64,000 nucleotides of DNA from NCBI RefSeq assembly GCF_003207955.1, contig NZ_NOXG01000001.1, positions 434,001-498,000 on the forward strand, given 5' to 3'. This document shows, one piece after another, positions 33,187 to 41,922 of the stretch. Origin of the DNA: Novacetimonas pomaceti (lineage in GTDB: Bacteria > Pseudomonadota > Alphaproteobacteria > Acetobacterales > Acetobacteraceae). A program made the position numbers and the translations under genes. Each line of letters starts with the position of its first letter. The first letter of the stretch is position 1. The notes under the pieces are model-generated. The model had not been told where the DNA came from. It did not search any database and worked only from the letters and a program-made list of their open reading frames with translations.

Positions 33187-34523
33187 CAGGAATACACGGC
33201 CCTGAGGATGCCCCAGGCAACGCGTTGCGATATGTGGGTGTCATTGATGCAGGCGCTGCTGCTTGCCGCGATGGCATGCCGCAATGCCTGCGGATTGCAC
33301 AGCATCTCCTCCAGCCACTGCGCCAGCGTCCGTTCATCGGAAACATGGGCGACGGTATCGCCAAGCACGCCATATGCCTGCCGGAAATTGGCAATCGCGG
33401 GACCGGTCGCAAGGGCGTTGCCCTGCCGCGCCGGTTCCATGGGATTATGGCCGCCACCTTCGGGCGGGGAGAGCAGGCTGTTTCCCATCAGCACCGGACA
33501 ATGCAGCGCGTAAAACAGTCCCATTTCCCCCAATGTGTCACAGATCCATACGGGATCATGGGGCCGGGGGGACTGGCCCAGCGCACGACGGGGGGTCTCC
33601 GGGCCGGCATGCCGCAGCAGCGCCGCCCCACGTTCGGGGTGGCGGGGGATCAGGATGGTCAGCAGTCCGGGCACCTTGCGCCGCGCCAGTTCAGCCGCGC
33701 GAAGGACGATTTCCTCTTCCCCCGGATGGGTGGACGCCGCAATCCAGACAGGACGCTGCCCGATCTGTTTCCTGATCCGGGCCACCCCGCCATCATCGTG
33801 CGGCAGGGCAGGGGCGGCATCCTTCAGATCGCCCAACAGCGCGACCTTCCCGGCGCCCAGCGCCCGGAACCGTCGCGCGTCCTCGTCCGAGCGCGCGCAG
33901 ATCCATGCAAACGAACGCAGCATGCGCCCGATCAGGCACGGCAGGCGTTGCCACATGGCATAGGAACGGTCGGACATGCGTCCGTTGATCAGGACCAGGG
34001 GAACATCTTCATGCCTGCAGGCCGCAACCATGTTCGGCCATAATTCGCTTTCCGCCAGAACCGCGCCATCGGGATGCCAGTGCCTGACGAAGCGCCGCAT
34101 CCATGTCGGCACGTCGAGCGGCATGAACTGATGGATCACGCGCATGTCGTCGGGCAGTTCATGCAGGCGCTGGACCAGCAGGCGTGCCGCCGTGGTCGTG
34201 GCCGTGGTGACAAGGAACCCCAGATCAGGCCTGTCGTTGCGAAGTGCCGCAATGACGGGAAGGATGGATAATGTTTCGCCCACGCTGACGGCATGCAGCC
34301 ATAACAGCGGCCCTTCGGGGCGGGGCTGTGTCGCGATGCCGCGACGTTCACGGACACGTCCGGCAATTTCCTTGCCCCGCCACACGCGCCGCCGCAGGTA
34401 AAGCCGCAGCGCGGGGGCAAGTGCTTCCGCCACGCCTGCCCATATGGCGGCCGACAGCCGGCCGCATAATCCTCCATCAGGGGGCAGACTGGCCCGGTCC
34501 GGCGCATACGTTCGCATTTTCAT
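33186..34523 (-). CDS. waaA: 3-deoxy-D-manno-octulosonic acid (Kdo) transferase
   Basis: The product is 445 aa, a GT30 glycosyltransferase that adds Kdo from CMP-Kdo to lipid IVA. Signatures include LWLHAVSVGET (about 75), LVTTATTTAARLL (about 105), AVLAESELWPNM (about 155), INGRMSDRSY (about 180), AASTHPGEEE (about 270) and LMGNSLLSPPEGGGHNPMEPA (about 350) split across the donor domain. The number of Kdo units it adds cannot be told. It is the first gene of the operon. The ATG at 34523 has no obvious ribosome site. A promoter should lie in 34524-34589, between it and the end of the DUF934 gene. Confidence 0.95.
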   Translation of the reverse strand: MKMRTYAPDRASLPPDGGLCGRLSAAIWAGVAEALAPALRLYLRRRVWRGKEIAGRVRERRGIATQPRPEGPLLWLHAVSVGETLSILPVIAALRNDRPDLGFLVTTATTTAARLLVQRLHELPDDMRVIHQFMPLDVPTWMRRFVRHWHPDGAVLAESELWPNMVAACRHEDVPLVLINGRMSDRSYAMWQRLPCLIGRMLRSFAWICARSDEDARRFRALGAGKVALLGDLKDAAPALPHDDGGVARIRKQIGQRPVWIAASTHPGEEEIVLRAAELARRKVPGLLTILIPRHPERGAALLRHAGPETPRRALGQSPRPHDPVWICDTLGEMGLFYALHCPVLMGNSLLSPPEGGGHNPMEPARQGNALATGPAIANFRQAYGVLGDTVAHVSDERTLAQWLEEMLCNPQALRHAIAASSSACINDTHISQRVAWGILRAVYS

Positions 34524-34589
34524 GCGGTTAGCATGCGCAATGACAGGGGGAAAGAAGAACTGACGCCGTCATCCTTCCCACAGGTCATG

Positions 34590-35084
34590 TTACGCGTCGA
34601 GAAAACGGCGGAAGCCGAACCCCTGTGCTTTTTCATGCAGGACCGATGGCTGGTAGGCCACGGTGAAACGCCGGTGCGCCTTTTCCCAGATGGCGGGATC
34701 GCTGCCATCAGGAATTTCGACGGTCGTAATGCCGCAGCGGAGCATGAATTCATACTGGTCCGGCAGGGCAGGGCCGGTCGCGCGGATTTCACCCGTGAAA
34801 TGCAGATGTTCGCGCAGGGCACGCGCCTGCGTAAACGCGCGCCCATCCCTGAAGGTGGGAAAATTCACGCATACCAGTCCAAGGCGGGGCAGAATGGTGC
34901 GCAGCAACGCGACGTCGTCCTCTGGCGCCAGCCGCACGCCGAGGGGGGCGGCCTCCGCCCGGGCGAGCGCCTCTTCCAGGCGGTCGGGCGACACGATGAT
35001 CGCGGTTTTGTCGGGACAGGGGGCGTCATCGGCGACGTCGGTCCAGCCATCCGCGACAATCCGGCCATTTTCAAGCAGTGGCAT
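34590..35084 (-). CDS. DUF934 domain protein, sulfite reductase-associated
   Basis: The product is 164 aa. It has the DUF934 core with PRLGLVCVNFPTFRDGRAF and TQARALREHLHFTGEIRATG, then FMLRCGITTVEIP. Members are almost always encoded next to the assimilatory sulfite reductase in proteobacteria and are thought to help sulfite reduction, but the biochemistry is not established. I chose the ATG at 35084 because AAGGA lies eight bases upstream; it overlaps the cysI end by 14 bases. An ATG at 35093 is possible. Last gene of the DUF2849-cysI-DUF934 operon. Confidence 0.88.
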   Translation of the reverse strand: MPLLENGRIVADGWTDVADDAPCPDKTAIIVSPDRLEEALARAEAAPLGVRLAPEDDVALLRTILPRLGLVCVNFPTFRDGRAFTQARALREHLHFTGEIRATGPALPDQYEFMLRCGITTVEIPDGSDPAIWEKAHRRFTVAYQPSVLHEKAQGFGFRRFLDA

Positions 35085-36768
35085 AGACAGCATCCTTGAA
35101 GACGGCAGCGCCAAGCCGCCGGTAGGTATCCACAAAGCGTTCATCATCGCGCCGGTGCACCAGATAGGCGTCGATCAGGGCCGCGATCGCATCGACGGTT
35201 TCATCTTCCGGCAGGGCGGGACCGAGTATCTGGCCGATGGCGGCGTCGTTTTCACCTGAGCCGCCCAGCGTCAGCTGGAAATATTCCTCTCCACGCTTGT
35301 CCACCCCCAGGATGCCGATATGCCCGGCATGATGATGTCCGCAGGCGTTGATGCAGCCGGAGATGTTGATCCGCAGCGCCCCGATACGTTCCTGCAGTCC
35401 GGCATCCGCGAAACGCGCGCTCAGCTTCTGGGCGATCGGGATGGATCGTGCATTGGCAAGCGAGCAGTAATCCAGCCCCGGGCAGGCGATGATATCCCCG
35501 ACCAGCCCGATATTGGGTGTCGCCAGCCCGACCGCCAGCAGTTCCTGCCACAGCGCATGTAACTGATCCTGCCGCACATGGCCCAGAACGACGTTCTGCA
35601 TGTGGGTGATGCGGATTTCGCCAAAGCTGTAGCGTTCGGAAATGTCGGCGATGGCGTCCATCTGGTCCGCCGTCACGTCGCCGGGAATGCCCCCGTCGGG
35701 TTTCAGCGAAATCACCGCGGAAATGAAGCCCGCCACCCGGTGCGGGTGCGTATTGGTGCGTACCCAGCGGTCAAAGGCGGGGACGCGTGTCCGCGCGTCG
35801 TTCATCCGCGTGGCCGCGTCCGCGGGGGCATGAAGGTCCGGCACCGCGAAACGCGCGCGGATCGCGTCCACGATCGCGGGTTCCAGACGATAGCGCGCGC
35901 GGTCCATCTGCGTGAATTCCGCGTCGACTTCCTCGCGGAAACGTTCGATGCCCAGGGCCTGCACCAGAATCTTGATGCGGGCCTTGTACATGTTGTCGCG
36001 ACGCCCGTGGGCGTTATAGACGCGCACGATCGCCTCCAGCCACGCCAGCAGGTCTTCTTCCGGCAGGCTGTCACGCAACAGCACCCCGATGACCGGCGTG
36101 CGTCCCAGCCCGCCGCCGACATACACGTCGAAAACCGCGCGGCCATTGTCGCCCGGACGGGCAATCAGGCCAATATCGTGGAAACGCGCCGCGACCCGGT
36201 CATGGGGACTGCCGGTAATGGCAATCTTGAATTTCCGGGGCAGGAAGGAAAATTCTGGATGCAGGGTGGACCACTGCCGCAGGATTTCCGCGTGGATGCG
36301 TGGGTCAAGCACCTCGTCCGCCGCCGCGCCGGCGAATTCGTCGCAGGTTACGTTGCGGATGCAGTTGCCGCTGGTCTGGATGGCGTGCATGTCCACCCCG
36401 GCCAGCCGGCCGAGGATGTCTGGCGTATCCTCCAGCCGGATCCAGTTGAACTGGATGTTCTGCCGGGTGGTGAAATGCCCGTAATCACGGTCATACGTGC
36501 GCGCGATATGCGCAAGTTCGCGCATCTGCGACGCGCCAAGCATGCCATAGGGGATCGCGACACGCAGCATGTAGGCATGCAGCTGGAGATAGAGCCCGTT
36601 CATCAGGCGCAGGGGCTTGAACTGGTCTTCGCTCAGTTCGCCCGAGATGCGACGCGCCACCTGATCGCGGAACTGTTCCACCCGTTCATGCAGGAACGTG
36701 CGGTCCACCTGATCATAGGCATAGCGCCCGACGGCCGGGGCGGGGACAGTCACAGGGGTCTCAGACAT
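35071..36768 (-). CDS. cysI: Assimilatory sulfite (nitrite/sulfite) reductase hemoprotein
   Basis: The product is 565 aa. The siroheme-4Fe4S cysteines are all present: Cys429 and Cys435 in ACPGLDYC, Cys472 and Cys476 in SGCINAC. The first half has the siroheme-binding GHFTTRQNIQFNWI and SGNCIRNVTCDEFAG segments. It reduces sulfite to sulfide in the cytoplasm with six electrons. Sequence alone leaves assimilatory nitrite reduction possible, but the DUF2849 and DUF934 neighbours and nearby cysH/cysD/cysNC favour sulfite. The ATG at 36768 has AGGAGG nine bases upstream. No CysJ flavoprotein or siroheme synthase gene is in the window. Confidence 0.93.
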   Translation of the reverse strand: MSETPVTVPAPAVGRYAYDQVDRTFLHERVEQFRDQVARRISGELSEDQFKPLRLMNGLYLQLHAYMLRVAIPYGMLGASQMRELAHIARTYDRDYGHFTTRQNIQFNWIRLEDTPDILGRLAGVDMHAIQTSGNCIRNVTCDEFAGAAADEVLDPRIHAEILRQWSTLHPEFSFLPRKFKIAITGSPHDRVAARFHDIGLIARPGDNGRAVFDVYVGGGLGRTPVIGVLLRDSLPEEDLLAWLEAIVRVYNAHGRRDNMYKARIKILVQALGIERFREEVDAEFTQMDRARYRLEPAIVDAIRARFAVPDLHAPADAATRMNDARTRVPAFDRWVRTNTHPHRVAGFISAVISLKPDGGIPGDVTADQMDAIADISERYSFGEIRITHMQNVVLGHVRQDQLHALWQELLAVGLATPNIGLVGDIIACPGLDYCSLANARSIPIAQKLSARFADAGLQERIGALRINISGCINACGHHHAGHIGILGVDKRGEEYFQLTLGGSGENDAAIGQILGPALPEDETVDAIAALIDAYLVHRRDDERFVDTYRRLGAAVFKDAVYATA

Positions 36769-37102
36769 GGGCATTATCCTCCTGCGGCGCGCCGGGCGCG
36801 AACTGGGGATGGACCGTGGGGCCAAAGGCGCGGATGCGTTCGCGCACCGTCAGCGGACAGATCCCCGCCGCCCGGTCATCAAGCTGCACCCCGTACACAC
36901 CGACCACGCCCTGTTCCTGCTGGTCTCGCGCTGTTTCCGCGATGACGGATTCGACGCGGTCATTCGGCCACACGGCGGCATGCGCGATATCCCCGGACCA
37001 CGTGCCCTGATCCGTCAGCCAGACGATGCGCCCGTCCAGAAGGCGATTGGCCGTGACAACGCTTGACCCCGTTGTCGTGCGGCGGTTGTTCCTGACGTCC
37101 AC
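36761..37102 (-). CDS. DUF2849 domain protein, sulfite reductase operon
   Basis: The product is 113 aa with the DUF2849 pattern SSVVTANRLLDGRIVWLT near the N-terminus, then ARDQQEQGVVGVYGVQL. The family is small, cytoplasmic and regularly encoded just upstream of cysI in alphaproteobacteria; its job is unknown. The start is uncertain. GTG at 37102 has GAGAGGG about 11 bases upstream, while TTG at 37126 would add eight residues. Its last codons overlap the cysI start by eight bases, so translation is probably coupled. AT-rich sequence near 37160-37205 may hold the operon promoter. Confidence 0.82.
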   Translation of the reverse strand: MDVRNNRRTTTGSSVVTANRLLDGRIVWLTDQGTWSGDIAHAAVWPNDRVESVIAETARDQQEQGVVGVYGVQLDDRAAGICPLTVRERIRAFGPTVHPQFAPGAPQEDNAHV

Positions 37103-37295
37103 TTCCGGTCGATCCCTCTCAGGCAAGGCAGGTAGCGCATTTCCACTGTGATGAATGGAGATGCGCGGTCTTTACGCGGTGATTTGTGTATATTTTATAT
37201 TCATGCCCGATGCCAGCCATATTCCCCGTCGCGAAAACGGGTCTGGCCGGATCGGGGCGGGTGGACGGAAATGTCCGCCCACCCTGTCCCGTCCC

Positions 37296-39176
37296 TCAGG
37301 AACGGGACCCCGTGGGGGTCAGGGCAACCGTCCGGGCAATGAACGTGACAAGGTCACGCGCGGTTGCCGGCACGTCCCGACCTTCGGTCGAAAGGCGCAG
37401 CTCAGGTTTGGCAGGGGCCTCATACGGGGCATCAACGCCGGTGAAACCTGAAATTTTGCCCGACCGCGCCGCAGCATAAAGCCCCTTGGGATCGCGGGAT
37501 TCGCAGGTGGGTTGCGGCGTATCGACAAAAACCTCGTGGAACTCGTCGCCCACGATCTGACGCGCAAGTTCACGATCGGCGATCGTGGGCGAAATCAGGG
37601 CAACCAGCACGACCTGTCCGCTATCGGCAAGGATGCGCGCCACGGCGGCGGCGCGGCGGACGTTTTCACGCCGGTCCGCTTCGCTGAAGCCAAGATCCGA
37701 ACACAGGCCGGCACGCAGCGTATCCCCGTCAAGCACCGAGACATCCATCCCGCGGGAGAACAGCTGCAGTTCGGCCGCGCGCGCGATGGTGCTTTTTCCC
37801 GCGCCCGGCAGGCCCGTCATCCAGAAAACGCCGCCACGATGTCCCTTGGCCTGTGCCCGGTCCCACAGGGAAACGGTGCTGCCGGTCGGATGGATGGCGT
37901 TGGTCCCGGCCACGATGTCCGCCACGCCGATCAGGGGCACGCCGCCCACGATCTGCTGGTTGCGATCCACCAGGACGCCGCGTCCATCCGCCGTGCCGGG
38001 CTGGAACGGGTCGAACTGCATCGTCTCGGATACGGCGAGGGTGATTTCGGCGAACCCTTCGGGGGGGACCATGTCGGCGGGATGTTCGGTCAGGTCCTCC
38101 AGGCGCACGACGGAATCAATGGACGCCACCGTCACCTGATGTTCCGCCGTCGCCAGCCGCAGGCGGAAACTCTCGCCAGCGCGCAGCGGCTCCTGACGCA
38201 GCCAGAACAGGCGCGCACGCACGCGCGCGCCCTGCAGTGGCGCCTCGGCAGGCGGGAAAAGCAGGTCGCCACGGTCGGGAATCACGTCGGGTTCCAGCGT
38301 GATGGCAACCGACTGTCCCGCCACCGCCGTCTCCTGCGGGGCGGTGTGCCAGCTTTCGATCGTCGCGATGCGCGCCACGGTGCCGTGGCGTCCGATCACG
38401 ACCTCGTCGCCAATGTGGATGCGGCCACGCTCGATACGGCCAACGACGACGCGCTGGGCATCAAAGCGGTAGACGTCCTGCACCGGCAGGCGCAGCGGCA
38501 GGTCCGAGCGCGAGGAGGGGGCCGGCACGCGGGCCAGCGCCTCGGTCAGGGTCGGGCCCTTGTACCACGCCATCCGGTCGGACCGCGACGCGATATTGTC
38601 GCCTTCGCGGGCGGAGGCCGGCACGAACAGGGTCGGCTCGATTTCCAGCTGTTTGAGCAGGGCGGCCACGCTGTGTTCGGATGCCGTGATTTTGGCTTCG
38701 TCGTAATCCAGCAGGTCGACCTTGTTCATCAGGACGATGACGTGGCGGATGCCGATCAGGCGCAGCAGCATGGCATGGCGGCGCGTCTGTTCCTGCGCCC
38801 CCTCGGCAGCGTCAACCACCAGGACGGCGGCTTCGGCATCGGCGGCGCCGGTGATCATGTTGCGCAGGAACTGCCGGTGGCCCGGCGCATCGACGATCAC
38901 GAACTGGCGCTGTCCCAGACGGAACGGGATGCGCGTCGAATCCACGGTCACGCCCTGGTCGCGCTCGATCTGCAGGCTGTCGAGCAGGAAGCTCCATTCA
39001 ACCGACAGGCCGCGCTTCGTGCTGGATTCAATGATCTGCGCCACCCGTCCGTCAGGCAGGCTGTCGGTATCGTACAGCAGGCGCCCGATCAGGGTGGATT
39101 TGCCGTGATCGACATGGCCGACGATCACGATCGGGGTGGCTGCCTCCTGCGAGGCGGGGGGAGAAATCGTATTCAT
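37296..39176 (-). CDS. cysNC: Bifunctional sulfate adenylyltransferase subunit 1 / adenylylsulfate kinase
   Basis: The product is 626 aa. The N-terminal part (about 1-430) is the CysN GTPase: GHVDHGKSTLIGRLL (P-loop), DAPGHRQFLRNM, and MNKVDLLDY, followed by EF-Tu-like beta-barrels. The C-terminal part (about 450-626) is CysC, APS kinase: GLPGAGKSTIARA, DGDTLRAGLCSDLGFS and DPKGLYAAARSG with FTGVDAPYEAP. It makes APS with CysD and then PAPS. One CysC loop usually reading SPxRAERD is SPTIADRE here. The ATG at 39176 follows an AAGGA; the frame extends to 39254 inside cysD. Confidence 0.95.
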   Translation of the reverse strand: MNTISPPASQEAATPIVIVGHVDHGKSTLIGRLLYDTDSLPDGRVAQIIESSTKRGLSVEWSFLLDSLQIERDQGVTVDSTRIPFRLGQRQFVIVDAPGHRQFLRNMITGAADAEAAVLVVDAAEGAQEQTRRHAMLLRLIGIRHVIVLMNKVDLLDYDEAKITASEHSVAALLKQLEIEPTLFVPASAREGDNIASRSDRMAWYKGPTLTEALARVPAPSSRSDLPLRLPVQDVYRFDAQRVVVGRIERGRIHIGDEVVIGRHGTVARIATIESWHTAPQETAVAGQSVAITLEPDVIPDRGDLLFPPAEAPLQGARVRARLFWLRQEPLRAGESFRLRLATAEHQVTVASIDSVVRLEDLTEHPADMVPPEGFAEITLAVSETMQFDPFQPGTADGRGVLVDRNQQIVGGVPLIGVADIVAGTNAIHPTGSTVSLWDRAQAKGHRGGVFWMTGLPGAGKSTIARAAELQLFSRGMDVSVLDGDTLRAGLCSDLGFSEADRRENVRRAAAVARILADSGQVVLVALISPTIADRELARQIVGDEFHEVFVDTPQPTCESRDPKGLYAAARSGKISGFTGVDAPYEAPAKPELRLSTEGRDVPATARDLVTFIARTVALTPTGSRS

Positions 39177-39204
39177 GTCCTTGCAGCTCCGCTCGGCCCG
39201 ACGT

Positions 39205-39999
39205 TCACAGGTAACCAGCAACGCGAAGACGCTCGAACGCGTCCTCGGATTCATGATCCATCGCGCGTCCCGCCCGTTCCGACGTGCGCGAGGTTTCCAG
39301 CTCGGCGATCACCTCGGCCACCGTGCTGGCGTTGCTTTCGACGGGGTTGGTGATGTCCTGATCCCCCAGCGAACGGTAACGCTTGCCATTTTTCGAGAAA
39401 TACAGATCGACAAGGGGAATGCCCTCGCGCTCGATGTACCGCCAGATGTCGATTTCCCGCCATGCCAGCAGGGGATGGACGCGGATATGCATGCCGGGTT
39501 CATGCGGGGTTGCGTACTGGTCCCAGAATTCGGGGGGCTGGTTGCGCACGTCCCATTTGTGGCCGGCGCCGCGCGGGCTGAACACGCGTTCCTTCGCGCG
39601 GGTGGCCTGTTCATCGCGACGGATGCCCGCGATGACGCCCGCCAGCTTGTATTTTTCAATCATCGCGGCAAGGCCCGCCGTCTTGCGCGCGGCCGAACGC
39701 GCGGCCGGGGGCAGGGTCGGGTCGATTTCCTCCACCGCCGGGCAGTCGCCCAGCAGCAGGTCGAGGTTCCATTTCTTGGTATATTCGTCGCGGAACTGGT
39801 ACATTTCCGGAAATTTCTTGCCGGTATCGACATGCATGACGGGAAACGGCACGCGACCAAGGAACGCCTTGCGCGCAAGCCAGACCATCACGTTGGAATC
39901 CTTGCCCAGCGACCATAGCATCGCCAGCGGCTTGAGCTTGCGATAGGCCTCGCGGAGGATGAAAATGCTCTGGGCTTCGAGCTGATCGAGATCGTCCAT
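39205..39999 (-). CDS. cysD: Sulfate adenylyltransferase subunit 2
   Basis: The product is 264 aa, the PP-loop ATP sulfurylase subunit that forms APS from sulfate and ATP with CysN. It starts MDDLDQLEAQSIFILREAY, then LWSLGKDSNVMVWLARKAF, the PP-loop, and contains GIRRDEQATRAKERVFSPR and RVHPLLAWREIDIWRYI, all conserved. The ATG at 39999 has AAGGAAGG about 11 bases upstream and matches family N-termini. The frame extends to 40200 over cysH, but that part is a shadow. cysNC begins 28 bases after its stop. Confidence 0.95.
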   Translation of the reverse strand: MDDLDQLEAQSIFILREAYRKLKPLAMLWSLGKDSNVMVWLARKAFLGRVPFPVMHVDTGKKFPEMYQFRDEYTKKWNLDLLLGDCPAVEEIDPTLPPAARSAARKTAGLAAMIEKYKLAGVIAGIRRDEQATRAKERVFSPRGAGHKWDVRNQPPEFWDQYATPHEPGMHIRVHPLLAWREIDIWRYIEREGIPLVDLYFSKNGKRYRSLGDQDITNPVESNASTVAEVIAELETSRTSERAGRAMDHESEDAFERLRVAGYL

Positions 40000-40100
40000 G
40001 GGTTTGCAGACCTTCCTTTCCGGGGAAGCAGTGACGGGATAAGGCAAAAAGTTGTCGCCGTGGGGCATGGGGCCGTTGCGCCAGATCAGGATATCCTGCG

Positions 40101-40796
40101 TCAGGATACCCTGCGAAGGTGGATGCCGCATTCGGTCTTGCTCTGCCCCGCCCACCGGCCGGAACGCGGGTCGGCGTCCGCATCGACGGGGCGGGTGCAT
40201 GGCGCGCAGCCGACCGAGGGGTATCCCCGCAGGCTCAGCGGATGGCGCGGCAGGTTCCGGCGCGTCATTTCCGCGTCCAGTTCGCGCGGGGTCCAGCGGA
40301 TCAGCGGATTGATCTTGATACGGCCGTCATCAAGATGTTCGATCATGGGCAGGTTGGCGCGGGTGGCCGCCTGGCTGCGCTTGCGCCCCGTGATCCATCC
40401 GTCAAACGGGATCAGGGCCTCATCCAGCGGTTCCACTTTGCGCAGCGCGCAGCACGCGTCCGTGTCAAAGGCCCAGAGCTGGCCCTGCGGGTCGCGATCA
40501 TGGAGCTGTGCGGGGTCGGGATGGATATCACGTACGCCCGTCAGCCCGAGGAAGCGCGCCAGTTCCTGGCGATAGGCAAGGGTTTCGGGAAAATGCTGCC
40601 CCGTATCGAGGAACAGGACAGGGACCGCGGGATCGATTTCGGCGGCCAGCGCCAGCAGGACGGCGGATTCCGTCCCGAACGAGGAAACCAGCCCGATGCG
40701 TCCGCGCAGTTCCCCCGTCAGGGCGACCCGCAGCACATCCTGCGCCGTGTTCGCTTCGGCCTGTAGCGATCGTATAATTGACGGATCAATCTTCAC
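40101..40796 (-). CDS. cysH: Phosphoadenylyl/adenylyl-sulfate reductase
   Basis: The product is 231 aa, a thioredoxin-dependent reductase that turns APS or PAPS into sulfite. It has the PP-loop-like SSFGTESAVLL, LDTGQHFPETL, ITGRKRSQAATR and the C-terminal catalytic ECGIHL (Cys223). It also has a CC pair (115-116) and CAPC (197-200), the 4Fe-4S cysteines that in this family mark APS-using enzymes. The GTG at 40796 has GGAGGGGG about eight bases upstream; a TTG one codon before is possible. It leads cysH-cysD-cysNC. Confidence 0.93.
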   Translation of the reverse strand: MKIDPSIIRSLQAEANTAQDVLRVALTGELRGRIGLVSSFGTESAVLLALAAEIDPAVPVLFLDTGQHFPETLAYRQELARFLGLTGVRDIHPDPAQLHDRDPQGQLWAFDTDACCALRKVEPLDEALIPFDGWITGRKRSQAATRANLPMIEHLDDGRIKINPLIRWTPRELDAEMTRRNLPRHPLSLRGYPSVGCAPCTRPVDADADPRSGRWAGQSKTECGIHLRRVS

Positions 40797-40842
40797 CAAA
40801 CGATCCCCCTCCGCAGTTCACGATCTTTCATCGTTAATTTGG

Positions 40843-40870
40843 TGAGGAGTTAATCACTATCGTCTCCTCA
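40843..40870. promoter_or_regulatory. Inverted repeat upstream of cysH
   Basis: TGAGGAG (40843-40849) and CTCCTCA (40864-40870) are exact inverted copies with 14 bases between, about 50 bases upstream of the cysH start. The position fits a regulator site in the cysH-cysD-cysNC promoter region. I cannot name the regulator. Confidence 0.35.
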
Positions 40871-40956
40871 TGCAAGGGGAATAATACACATTCCGGGGGG
40901 ATGCATGGTGGGCATATGACTTTGTTACAGCTTTATTGCACCATTTCAGATAGTGG

Positions 40957-41838
40957 TTATCGGCTCATGAAAACCGTAAGCTTCCCATTTTCCAGCACAT
41001 GTCGCGTCACGCCCCCCAGAATCATCTGGCGCAGGCGGGAATGGGAATAAGCGCCCATGACCATCATGTCGGCCTTGAAATCGCGACATGCCTCCAGCAG
41101 GGCGGCGCCGACGCTGCGTCCGTCCGCGTGGAATTCGTGCATCGTCGTGTCGACCCCATGTATGTCCAAGTAATGCTTGACGTGGCGGGCTTCCGGCCCA
41201 AGGCGCTGGTAGCTGCGGCTGTAGAGGATGCGCACGTCCTCCGCCTCGACAATCCAGGGCAGGGCATGGCGCAGCGCGGTCGCGGCCTCCGTCGTGCCGT
41301 TCCATGCGATGCAGATGCGGCGCCCCACGCTGACCGGCCGTTCGATGGGGGCGACCACGACGCAGCGCCCGCTGTCAAACAGCGTCGCATGCAGCGCGTC
41401 AGAGGAGGAGACCTGCCCGCTGGCGCCGGTATTGCGCACGATGACGATATCGGACATCCGCGCCTGATGGGCGACGACGGTGTACATGTTGCCCGCCATG
41501 GCGGTGAAGCTGGCGCTGGGCCGGTCCATCGGAATGGTGGAAAGGGGGGAGCGCGGCGCGACAAGCGGTATGTTTTCCTCATCCATGAAACCATGGAATG
41601 CCTGTCGCACCTCGCGCAGGTGTCCCGCGCTTTCATGCAGGGCGGCGGCGATCATTTCCTGCACCATCGCGCCCGACAGCCCTTCGCCTGCTATGGGGCT
41701 GACCTCCTGCCAGTCGCTTCCGACATGCAGCCCGGCGATATGCGCGTTGAAACGCCGCGCGAACATCACGGCAATGCCAAGGGCGCTCCCTGCATTTTCC
41801 GCGCCGGACAAAGGCAGCAGGATCTTGCGGATGTGCAT
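40957..41838 (-). CDS. Universal stress protein, tandem UspA domains
   Basis: The product is 293 aa with two Usp domains. The first (about 1-150) starts MHIRKILLPLSGAENAGSAL. The second (about 165-293) starts RRICIAWNGTTEAATAL and ends with MGAYSHSRLRQMILGG followed by VTRHVLE, the ATP-binding G-x-x-x-x-S motif region of the family. The first domain lacks a clear copy of that motif. These cytoplasmic proteins help survive stress, but specific functions vary. AAAGGGG precedes the ATG by five bases. It lies between cysH and pdxH on the minus strand with spaces on both sides. Confidence 0.9.
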   Translation of the reverse strand: MHIRKILLPLSGAENAGSALGIAVMFARRFNAHIAGLHVGSDWQEVSPIAGEGLSGAMVQEMIAAALHESAGHLREVRQAFHGFMDEENIPLVAPRSPLSTIPMDRPSASFTAMAGNMYTVVAHQARMSDIVIVRNTGASGQVSSSDALHATLFDSGRCVVVAPIERPVSVGRRICIAWNGTTEAATALRHALPWIVEAEDVRILYSRSYQRLGPEARHVKHYLDIHGVDTTMHEFHADGRSVGAALLEACRDFKADMMVMGAYSHSRLRQMILGGVTRHVLENGKLTVFMSR

Positions 41839-41922
41839 GGAGGCCCCTTTCGATCTGTTTGTTATTTATTCTGCGTGTCGAGAAACTCTCTCTTTCGGGA
41901 AACGGATAAGCGGGCGACAAGT

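Noticed and set aside
37512..39353. 613-codon plus-strand frame opposite cysNC
   Set aside because: Antisense shadow; cysNC has complete GTPase and kinase motifs.
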